Shown piece after piece: positions 50,469 through 58,027 of a stretch of 64,000 nucleotides of DNA. Position 1 is the stretch's first letter, and each line of letters opens with the position of its first letter. Source of the stretch: Dermatophagoides farinae. Lineage: Eukaryota > Arthropoda > Arachnida > Sarcoptiformes > Pyroglyphidae. A model generated the notes under the pieces. It was not told the origin of the DNA and made no database searches. It saw only the letters and a program-made list of their open reading frames with translations. The position numbers and the translations under genes are program-made. The DNA lies in contig NW_027461514.1 of the NCBI RefSeq assembly GCF_024713945.1, forward strand, positions 62,001 through 126,000. Direction: 5' to 3'.

Positions 50469-51257
50469 ATGATGACTGATAATACACAAACTGAAAATTA
50501 TCCAAACGATAATTATAATATATTTGAATACTTTTACGATCCGCTGTATGTCACTAAAAATTTGAACTCTACTCTGCCTGTTTATATCAACCAAACCCTT
50601 TGGTACAATAGTCTGTTAGATAAATTTCGCGTACACGATTTATGGTTTAAAAATAATTATTCTTGCAAAATCTGTTTGATAAAAAACTTAACTTTCGCAC
50701 GCCAATTGAAAAACAACTATAAAAAGTACGAGCTAGTACTTGCTGACATGGTTCAACGAATGATTCAAAAGAAAAACTTCATCCTTCTTGTAACTGGAAA
50801 AATGATGAGCGGAAAAACTTATTTTGGAATAAGTTTAATTTTTAATTTGTTGCTCAATTTACTGCTAGATAAAAACCTTTCCATTGATCAGTGCAAAATT
50901 TTGTATGTTTCAGAAGAGATGGTCGACACCAATTACTGGAAAAAGATGTTTGAAATTGTAAGCAACGAATATAACAAGCAAACTAAATTAAATGTAAAAA
51001 TCAACGTCAATGGTATGGCAACAATTTTATACGGCTATCCAGATAAAACTTTAAAGTTGAAAAAACTTATTTCCAAATATAAGATAATCATGATTGACGG
51101 CATTTCTATCGAAGAATCTCTTTCAGATTTGGCGAACGTCTTATATAAATCGTCTTATTTAATTAATACATATCCAGATGCGATTGAAAAAAATTATTAC
51201 ATCTTGCAAAATGGTCTGATCGAATTGCGCAACAAAATTCCATTTATTTACAAATAA
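50469..51257 (+). CDS. Orphan P-loop NTPase-like protein
   Basis: A 262-residue single-exon protein, taking the first ATG of the frame. A Walker A motif is clear at about residues 109-116 (VTGKMMSGKTYFG, pattern GxxxxGKT). A candidate Walker B follows near residues 205-211 (KIIMIDG). The order of P-loop, helix LIFNLLLNLLLDK, strand ILYVSEE and then Walker B fits a RecA-like or ATPase core about 150 residues long. A CKIC motif precedes the P-loop. RAD51-paralogue or Elongator-type accessory ATPases have this size, but no family-specific motif confirms either. Nucleotide binding is well supported; biological role is unknown. Confidence 0.6.
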   Translation: MMTDNTQTENYPNDNYNIFEYFYDPLYVTKNLNSTLPVYINQTLWYNSLLDKFRVHDLWFKNNYSCKICLIKNLTFARQLKNNYKKYELVLADMVQRMIQKKNFILLVTGKMMSGKTYFGISLIFNLLLNLLLDKNLSIDQCKILYVSEEMVDTNYWKKMFEIVSNEYNKQTKLNVKINVNGMATILYGYPDKTLKLKKLISKYKIIMIDGISIEESLSDLANVLYKSSYLINTYPDAIEKNYYILQNGLIELRNKIPFIYK

Positions 51258-51353
51258 AAATTAAACTTATTAAACTATATTAATTAATTTTAAATTATAG
51301 TTACTCAAAACATAAAGTTGTTTGTCTTTATTAAGACCTTTTTGGATTGGTTT

Positions 51354-51592
51354 ATGGAGACAGAAAAGAAAACATTGATAAATATACCTGAAGATTGCGA
51401 ATTCGAAGAGTATGAATTAATCGATATAAAAAAAGTTCCAGATAATAGTCAAAAATTTGACGAAATTTGGCAAAACTATGAAGAAGTCTGTAAGTTAAAA
51501 GCACTGAATATCTTCTAGCTTGGGAGTGCGAAGAGTTCGATAAGGATTATTTCAATAGATTGCAAGACAATTTGCTAAAACCCAAAATTTAG
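51354..51592 (+). CDS. DSS1/Sem1 proteasome-lid and TREX-2 subunit
   Basis: A 69-residue acidic protein from two exons (51354-51489, 51519-51592) with a 29-nt intron in phase 1. It follows the DSS1 plan: an acidic block with EDCEFEEYELID (family EDDEFEEFP), then a Trp-bearing block DEIWQNYEEVSWECEEFDKD, then the C-terminal helix YFNRLQDNLLK (family DFSNQLRxEL). DSS1 is a small intrinsically disordered chaperone-like subunit shared by the 26S proteasome lid, BRCA2-type complexes and mRNA export. Conservation is in pattern rather than identity, which is usual in such a tiny protein. Confidence 0.75.
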
Positions 51593-51698
51593 TACGAACT
51601 AAGTTTTCTCACAGCTTTTGAGTTGCCTATTTATTTATGATTAACGTTAGTGAAATTTGATTAATTCTGTCAAAAATAAATATAAATTTAAATAATGG

Positions 51699-53078
51699 AT
51701 GCATTCAAATACTAAACTATTTTATGAAAAAGTAAATAACAACAAAGATGGCGGAGCGTATCCCGAATTTAAGCAGTTTCAATACCCGTTAAATTTAGGA
51801 AATTCGAAGAACAGTTTGCCTTTAATTATCATTATTGAGGAAAATAATGATGAAAAATCTATTTTAGTCAAAAAACAAAATGATAATCAGTTGCTACATG
51901 AACAAAAAACAGATATTACCGAAACCAGAGATTTTGAAGATACAAAACAGTATTTACAAAAAAAAATTTCCGAAAATCTGCGAAACAAACAGACAAGCGC
52001 GATTGAAGATTCGTTGTCAGCCGTTCCTGTCAATATAAATTTGAAAACTGTAGTTCCGTTTTTAGACGAAGATGTCACGGCAACGATCATACAAAAAAAA
52101 ATTGACCCATTGTCTGTGAGCGCATTTAAGCACAATAAAGTTCTGGCAGTGAACATACCTGGCAATACTCCCATACTACGGGAAGAACCCAGCAAGGCTA
52201 CCAAGGAAGAGTTAGCTATGTGGCATGTTCCTAAAAGCGTGAGCCAATGGAAAAACAAAAAAGGTGTGATTGTGCCTTTGGATGTCAGAATAAGCCAGTG
52301 TAAAGATCCTTCTGAAAAAAAATTTTTCAAGCAAAACTTCGTTAATTTTGTAAGCGCTTTAAATAAGGCTGAAACGGAAATCCACAATCGTGTTGAAAGA
52401 TCAATCAACGAACTAAACTTATCGCAAATCGAAAATGAATTAAGTCGTGCAGAATTGTTTGCTGAAACTGACTCAGAAGTTGAAGATCTATTAAAAAACG
52501 ATTCAGCTGACAATAAGCTCGAAATACAGCTTGATAAAAAAGACACTGCTCATTTCGAGACCTCAGATGATAAACATGATCTAGATAATTCAGTAAATTC
52601 GCAATCTCTTGAAGTAATTGCCAATAGTGAAACTGCAAATCTAGAAAGTCATGCTCTAGGTTCAACTGGACTTGCTTCTTCTAGTAAACAACAGCCTGAC
52701 CAAAACATAATTGAATCCAGCTCTTCAGAAGATAAACCCTCCGATGTGATAAGTGAATCAGATACAGAAAATTCAGAACTAGACGATGAAATTAAAAAAG
52801 AACTCACGCGTGTTGAAAAGCAACTAAGAAGAAAAATTTTGCGAGAACACAGAATAGAAAGAGCTTCGAAACGCAACAAGCTCAGCCAAAAGTACAACTC
52901 CAGTCAATACGTCAAAGTCTCAGTCAACGAGGAAGTTTTCAACGAAACCGAAAACATCGCCTCCGATCTTTTTGTCAATGCTGACGAAGAAAACATGCTG
53001 AAGGAAAGAAACGAGGAAGAAGAAATTCAACTCTTTTCTAAACCTTTACTGGGCAGGAGTGCGCGCTCTCGCTTCTAA
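51699..53078 (+). CDS. SNW1/SKIP (Prp45) spliceosome and transcription cofactor
   Basis: A 459-residue single-exon member of the SKIP/SNW family, a spliceosomal protein of the activated and catalytic stages. It has the early DGGAYPEFKQFQYPLNLG segment (family DGGAFPEIHVAQYPLxMG) and the core MWHVPKSVSQWKNKKGVIVPLD near residue 173, equivalent to the SNW signature MAMWHIPPCISNWKNPKGYTIPLDKR. The diagnostic S-N-W itself reads S-Q-W here. After the core the protein becomes acidic and Ser-rich, then basic (KQLRRKILREHRIERASKR), and ends in a charged tail. With U2AF35 it is the second splicing factor in this window. Confidence 0.9.
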   Translation: MHSNTKLFYEKVNNNKDGGAYPEFKQFQYPLNLGNSKNSLPLIIIIEENNDEKSILVKKQNDNQLLHEQKTDITETRDFEDTKQYLQKKISENLRNKQTSAIEDSLSAVPVNINLKTVVPFLDEDVTATIIQKKIDPLSVSAFKHNKVLAVNIPGNTPILREEPSKATKEELAMWHVPKSVSQWKNKKGVIVPLDVRISQCKDPSEKKFFKQNFVNFVSALNKAETEIHNRVERSINELNLSQIENELSRAELFAETDSEVEDLLKNDSADNKLEIQLDKKDTAHFETSDDKHDLDNSVNSQSLEVIANSETANLESHALGSTGLASSSKQQPDQNIIESSSSEDKPSDVISESDTENSELDDEIKKELTRVEKQLRRKILREHRIERASKRNKLSQKYNSSQYVKVSVNEEVFNETENIASDLFVNADEENMLKERNEEEEIQLFSKPLLGRSARSRF

Positions 53079-53093
53079 ATATTTGTTGTTAGA

Positions 53094-53762
53094 TTAATTT
53101 GCGTTGTGCATTATCAGTAAAAAAATCGCGCCCACTATTATTGTAATGACTTGGACTCTTAAGTAACGATCAGACATTGCACTTTTAATCATGTTGCTTA
53201 CTCTTTGCTCGGTTTCAGAAGAAACTTTGATAATCGTTTGGTACTCATTGAGCGCTCTGTTCAGCGTTTCAGTTTGTATGTCCATTTTCTCAGCTGTGTT
53301 ACGTACAGACTGCTCAGATTTGTTGGCAACAGACACTATGTTATCCGTAATACCTTCATTCTCCTGCATTATCTTATCTCCTTTTTTAACAAACTCCAGC
53401 CAACTCAAAGTGTTGTCTGCATCTTTGACCTCCTTGTGCATTTCATTTTCGTCTTTTTTGAAATTTTTTTCTGTTATCAAAGAGTCAAATAATGATTTCA
53501 AAACTATTATTCGTTTGTTTTTTTCAGTAATTTCTTTCTTGATGTGTGCTTCTCTAGAATTTTTTTCACTGGGCAGCTTTGAAAGTTCGAGTTCCAATGA
53601 ATCGATCTGAAGTTGGATCATTTGAAAATTTCGTTTCAGCTTGTTAATTTGAACGTCAACGTCATCATCAGCTTTGGTATTTAAGTCGTTCAAAACAACC
53701 TGAATTCGATCTAATTGTTCGTCAATATTTATAAGACATTTTATTGCCTCGTCTAGATCCAT
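53094..53762 (-). CDS. Qb-SNARE, NPSN-like
   Basis: A 222-residue tail-anchored SNARE. The N-terminus starts MDLDEAIKCLINIDEQLDRI, similar to the start of NPSN-type Qb-SNAREs. A middle helical bundle is followed by the SNARE motif (about 140-195), running DNIVSVANKSEQSVRNTAEK through LNEYQTIIKVSSETEQRVS. The C-terminal hydrophobic anchor (VITIIVGAIFLLIM) ends with only five polar residues. SNAREs drive fusion in the secretory or endocytic pathway; NPSN types act at the plasma membrane or cell plate in plants, and the site here is unknown. The tail anchor would make it a client of the GET pathway, whose receptor-like gene is at 16.1 kb. Confidence 0.72.
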   Translation of the reverse strand: MDLDEAIKCLINIDEQLDRIQVVLNDLNTKADDDVDVQINKLKRNFQMIQLQIDSLELELSKLPSEKNSREAHIKKEITEKNKRIIVLKSLFDSLITEKNFKKDENEMHKEVKDADNTLSWLEFVKKGDKIMQENEGITDNIVSVANKSEQSVRNTAEKMDIQTETLNRALNEYQTIIKVSSETEQRVSNMIKSAMSDRYLRVQVITIIVGAIFLLIMHNAN

Positions 53763-53885
53763 TTAAAACTTTAAACTACTAATCTGACTATTTATATAAT
53801 AAAAATTAAAATAAAAATTTTTTGACTTTTCGCAAGAGAAAGCGTTATTAACGAACTATTTATACTGAGTTAAATAATTTATCAT

Positions 53886-54934
53886 ATGTCTATTTTCAAC
53901 ACTGAGCTAGATGACTTTTTCAGTGGTTCGGACCGCGCCAAAGCTTCAAAACCGAACAGTCAAGTAAGTAAATAGCTAAAAGAGTTCATTTTAGAAAGAC
54001 CTTGGTGATTTGACGCAAGAGTTGTTTACTATGAGTCAGCGTACTGCTTTAGCAACCAACAGTAACTCGATTAATCAAAAAAGCAATGGGGTTCTTCCTG
54101 TCACCATATCAATGATTAAAGAACACGTTGAAAGCAAGCCAAACACCACTTTTATAACGCAACTTCGAGGGTAAGTAAAATTTCACCGATATTTTTCAGG
54201 CGTAATTTTTCCATGGTTGAAATGTTCGGGAAGTTTGAATCGCTGGAGCAAAAAGAAAACACATTCGAAGGCAAGGTACGTTTTACAGTGGTATAATTTT
54301 TTAGTTCGTCCAAAATGGTGAATCGGTCAAAGTAACTTACATGATTCGCAAAGACTTGTATGACATCATTAAACAAGAAATGAAAAAATATCAAGAAATG
54401 ATTCACGATTCATATTTCGTTATAATAGGTTCGTTATCGCAACGATCAGGCGTGATTGTGTTTACAGCTTCCATTATTCGTTCAGAACCGGCTGAATACG
54501 GAAAATATTTCGACTTATGTTTGAAGAAATTCGAACTAGAAACTTCAGATTTCATAGCTCAATCGACTGAAATGGAAGAAACTAGTGAGGATATTTTCAA
54601 TCAGCTGCATGATCAACTACGGCCAGAAGTAAATCGAAGCTTTACAAAGCCGCTTGACGAGCAGAAAAGTGACTCGGACTACGAAGAGATCGAATGTTCC
54701 GATATAGACATTGACGATAACGAAATACAGATTCTGCTGAGCGATTGCCCTCTTGCCAAGCACGTATGGAAAAGCTTAAACGCGACAAAGGATAAAGTCA
54801 TGGTAAAATCTACAATTCAAAAAGAACTAAAAAAATATCCAAAAAAACAGGTGAATCAAGCAATCGATTTTATGATAGAAGAAGGTGTGGCTTTTTACTG
54901 CAACGTTGAAAAAACGCAGGTCAAGCTTGCTTGA
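53886..54934 (+). CDS. RPA2: Replication protein A 32-kDa subunit (RPA2)
   Basis: Middle subunit of the single-strand DNA-binding complex. Four exons (53886-53963, 53995-54170, 54200-54275, 54305-54934) with introns of 31, 29 and 29 nt give 319 residues. An N-terminal polar region is followed by the OB-fold (LPVTISMIKEHVESK, then MVEMFGKFES, VQNGESVKVTYMIR, SYFVIIGSLSQRSG). An acidic Ser/Asp linker follows, then a winged-helix C-terminus (MVKSTIQKELKKY, VNQAIDFMIEEGVAFY), the same order as RPA32. It needs the most splicing of any gene here. The dUTPase gene follows at 144 bases on the same strand. Confidence 0.85.
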
Positions 54935-55078
54935 AACGTCAAAAGCCCGCGTAACTTCTTTCGTAGTGATGCGACAAAAAAATGTAAATGAATTTTTTTT
55001 TAAATAAAAAATCAAAACGATGCTAACGTAAATTATTATAGTTTCAAAGAATTTATCTGGCAAGACAAAGTTGTGAGG

Positions 55079-55537
55079 ATGCACTTGAAAATCATTCCCA
55101 GAGACGCAGAAGTAGCTGAATTCTACAGAAACCACAACACTTCTTATTCAGGCGATGCAGGTCTGAATTTATTTTTTCCAGACGACGTTATAGTTCAGCC
55201 TGGTGAGACTGTCAGCATCAGTTTGGGAATTAGAATTGCTGCTTATAGCAACAAAGACGACACAGAATCTATTTCTTTCTTTTGTTTGCCACGAAGTAGC
55301 ATTTCTAATACCCCTTTACGATTTTCCAACTCCATCGGTCTGATTGACGCTGGTTACCGAGGAGTCATCACAACAAAATTCGACAACATCAAGACGTACC
55401 CTTATCACATCAAAAAAGGAGACAAGCTTGTGCAGATAGTGCACCCCTCTTTAAAGCCGGGATTCACCATTGAAATTGTCGACAAATTGAGCGAAACCGT
55501 TCGAGGAGACAAGAGTTACGGATCATCCGGTAGATAA
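55079..55537 (+). CDS. DUT: dUTP diphosphatase (trimeric type)
   Basis: Hydrolyses dUTP to dUMP and diphosphate, keeping uracil out of DNA. The 152-residue protein has the five family motifs in order: motif 1 SGDAGLNLFFP (about 24-34), motif 2 PRSSIS, motif 3 IGLIDAGYRGVI with the catalytic Asp and the uracil-contact Tyr, motif 4 KKGDKLVQIV, and motif 5 RGDKSYGSSGR at the C-terminus. Motif 1 normally reads AGxDL; here the Asp is Asn. Motif 5 has Tyr where the base-stacking Phe usually lies. Start is the first ATG in the frame. The coding end overlaps the convergent gene by 22 nt. Confidence 0.9.
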   Translation: MHLKIIPRDAEVAEFYRNHNTSYSGDAGLNLFFPDDVIVQPGETVSISLGIRIAAYSNKDDTESISFFCLPRSSISNTPLRFSNSIGLIDAGYRGVITTKFDNIKTYPYHIKKGDKLVQIVHPSLKPGFTIEIVDKLSETVRGDKSYGSSGR

Positions 55538-56448
55538 TTTACATCGTTTAAAATTAAAATATAAATATGGCATTTTAATAGTTTTTTCAATTCTTTTTGG
55601 CTAATTTTCTTAGAGCTCGAGTCATCTATAAGTATTATATCTTGCGAGCGAGTAAAAATCAAAGTCGAAAAATGCCCGCAATCTGTTGAACTGAACAGTA
55701 TTACACTTCTAAGTTTATAAGTTTTGCGTGTCGCGCACTCTTGCGATATTTCCAGCGGAGTTCCTGCAATTAACGGCCAAAAGAAAACATCACCCGCAAA
55801 TTGACTCGTATCTAATAATTTTTTTTTTTCGTTTTGGTATTCGTTTACCAAGACTAATATGGGAGGCAAACGCTGAAAAGTTTGATCCATTACCAATCCT
55901 GAATTTTCTGTGCCTTTGCAAGGTGACAATGTTTGTTTTTTGTACTTTAAAACTATTTTTTCGCCGCTTTTAATCACTTCCAGCGCTTGGTTCAACCTAA
56001 TGTAGAACGCAGAACTTGCTTGTTGCGACTGCAGGTCATAGCACGTGAGAGACTGTTTGAATATCGAATTCAGCTTCTTTATTTTAAACAGATTTGAAAT
56101 CTTGGAGCTTCCTGAAACGTAATCGAAAAAATTTAGTAAATTAAAAAAATGAAGCAGAACACTCGATGGGGTATCAGGGATAACGGTTTTTTTTTTCGTT
56201 TTCAGAAAGTTCGCATATGCCAGGAAAAAAGATGTATTTTCGATCTTATGGGGGCCTTTCTGACTGCAAAGCAAAGCCATCAATTGACGCAATGCACTAT
56301 CACCAGGCTGGTTTAACAAGTTATTTGCTAGTAAATCATGAGTTACAACACGAAAAAAAATTTCATTATTCAGGGTACATGTAAGAATGGCCACCAAGTA
56401 GCAATTGTTGTTGACGTTTTCGAAGAAAAAAACTTCAATGCCAGGCAT
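55516..56448 (-). CDS. Ubiquitin-specific protease-like (USP fold)
   Basis: A 310-residue protein with the two boxes of a USP. The Cys box is near the N-terminus: FFFENVNNNCYLVAILTCTL, equivalent to NxGNTCYxNSxLQxL, with the catalytic Cys at about residue 16. The His box is near the C-terminus: YKLRSVILFSSTDCGHFSTLIF followed by IILIDDSSSKKI, equivalent to YxLxAVIxHxG...GHYxxxx...WxxxDDxxV. Between them lies a helical thumb-like region. It would remove ubiquitin from substrates. It is smaller than most USPs and the first box is loosely kept, so activity needs testing. The frame extends seven residues upstream without an ATG. Confidence 0.6.
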   Translation of the reverse strand: MPGIEVFFFENVNNNCYLVAILTCTLNNEIFFRVVTHDLLANNLLNQPGDSALRQLMALLCSQKGPHKIENTSFFLAYANFLKTKKKTVIPDTPSSVLLHFFNLLNFFDYVSGSSKISNLFKIKKLNSIFKQSLTCYDLQSQQASSAFYIRLNQALEVIKSGEKIVLKYKKQTLSPCKGTENSGLVMDQTFQRLPPILVLVNEYQNEKKKLLDTSQFAGDVFFWPLIAGTPLEISQECATRKTYKLRSVILFSSTDCGHFSTLIFTRSQDIILIDDSSSKKISQKELKKLLKCHIYILILNDVNYLPDDP

Positions 56449-56606
56449 TGCAAATCGATGACGCTCCAACGAGACGGTTGAAGTATGAAAAAGTATTAAT
56501 TATCAAAAATTTTGCACATTACTGCAAATTTTAAAAAAATTTTTGTCCTAAAAATTTTGATACACATTAATATTTTTTTAATTTCCACTTAACTGATATC
56601 AACCAA

Positions 56607-57653
56607 ATGATAGATAAAAAAATAGTTAGTCGAGTAGAGACTATCTTGTATGATGATAAGAATAACCAGAAGATTATAATAGAAAGTACCTGTCACAAAA
56701 AAAAGGGCGAATCTTGTGAAAGCATAAAATCAGAACCTAATCAAACATACGCGACGTGCTACGAAGACAACGACGCTGAAAAAAACGAAGCATCTTGCAG
56801 TGACGAGGGCAAAGAAAGAAAAAACAGCATTGAAAACGACACTTTGACGCAGAAAGAATCTTGCTATTCTTCTTGTAAGTGTCATTCCGAAGAATATTTC
56901 AACGATTCATGCAGTAAAATTTGTACTTGTTCTTGCAATTGCCCTTGTAAACAAACCTCGTATGACAACACAACAGGCTCTAACACAGTTTACAACTATC
57001 AAACGAGGCAACAAGCCCAAAGCGAACCTTGTCAATGCTACTGTCACCTAGCCCCTATGAACACAAACTACTACAACACTACTCAAAACTATAATACTTC
57101 GTATAGGAAACTACAGCAGCCGTGCCAATGCAACAACACAAACAATGTGTGTATGCCCAGCTCCGTTCCTGTAATCACTTACTCTCATTCACCGGCAATG
57201 ATTGTCTCTCCAGTCAGCGTTGGATACGTACAGCCACCGCCTGTGCACAATTCATCGAACACTATGTATAGCACTATGAACTACAAAACCTCGCAAACCC
57301 CCTACATTTCTCTTTCACCAAAGCCCTGGGTAAGTACTGCAAGGGTTGCTTGCCAAAACCCACAAAATATCAACTATGTTGTTCAAAATTCAGTGCCAAC
57401 TTATTCCACTGTCATTCCTAGCCATTATACACAACAAGTGTCTAATTCAACCGTTCAACATCCTTATGTTTCGACTGTATCATCCGCTGTGACTACAAAT
57501 CAAGCGTCTAACGCCAGCGGTCTGTCGATCACAATTCCGATGTCCTCAGAAAAGGCCGAAGGAAAAACCAAGTCAAAAGGCTATGTGGAATTAGACATCC
57601 CTGGATACGGCAAATACAATGTTCCTTTCAAATTAAAGGCTAAAAAGAAATAG
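56607..57653 (+). CDS. Cysteine-rich protein with conserved-looking C-terminal motif
   Basis: A 348-residue single-exon protein. Residues about 85-150 are packed with cysteines (SCYSSCKCHSEE, CTCSCNCPCK, CQCYCHLAP), then a long Ser/Thr/Pro/Gln/Tyr-rich disordered region to about residue 310. The end is different: KGYVELDIPGYGKYNVPFKL followed by KAKKK, a compact block that reads like a conserved interaction motif. There is no signal peptide, so disulfide-based folding in the ER is unlikely; metal binding or multiple palmitoylation is more plausible. I recognise no family. Cytoskeletal or inner-membrane-complex proteins of apicomplexans can have such Cys clusters, which is only a hint. Confidence 0.6.
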   Translation: MIDKKIVSRVETILYDDKNNQKIIIESTCHKKKGESCESIKSEPNQTYATCYEDNDAEKNEASCSDEGKERKNSIENDTLTQKESCYSSCKCHSEEYFNDSCSKICTCSCNCPCKQTSYDNTTGSNTVYNYQTRQQAQSEPCQCYCHLAPMNTNYYNTTQNYNTSYRKLQQPCQCNNTNNVCMPSSVPVITYSHSPAMIVSPVSVGYVQPPPVHNSSNTMYSTMNYKTSQTPYISLSPKPWVSTARVACQNPQNINYVVQNSVPTYSTVIPSHYTQQVSNSTVQHPYVSTVSSAVTTNQASNASGLSITIPMSSEKAEGKTKSKGYVELDIPGYGKYNVPFKLKAKKK

Positions 57654-58027
57654 TAATTAAACAACTAAAACTAAATTTTAGTTTTCAATCAGACAATAGT
57701 AAATCATTGAATCATATAAATTAACCGTAATAATCTTCATTAGCAATAAAATTTAATTATTAGCAGTCATAACTGACAATTGATTATTTCACATTAATCG
57801 CTAATCATATCAACGTGAACCATAACGTAAATATATAAATCAGATTTTTTTCAACATCTTGGTAAAAAAATGACAAGTTGTTCAATTCTAAAAAGTTAAA
57901 ATAACGTTTAACTGTAACCAACAATCAATTAACTACTTTGTAGTGCATAGAAGAATTGTGCATGTAAAGATGCATGTGTTTTTTTATTTCTAAACTTTCA
58001 TCAAAACGATCAATATAAACGACTACG
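57654..58027. other. Intergenic region, candidate regulatory motif pair
   Basis: 374 bases between two plus-strand genes, with no supported gene. Very AT-rich except for the TGCAT pair at 57958-57978. The rest shows nothing recognisable. It should contain the promoter of the PhoD-like gene. Confidence 0.45.
57958..57978. promoter_or_regulatory. Inverted TGCAT pair, possible ApiAP2-type site
   Basis: Two half-sites, GTGCATG and ATGCATG, flank a short AT spacer about 50 bases before the PhoD-like start codon. TGCATGCA-like palindromes are bound by some ApiAP2 factors in apicomplexans. One occurrence in 64 kb of AT-rich DNA is weak evidence. Confidence 0.25.
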
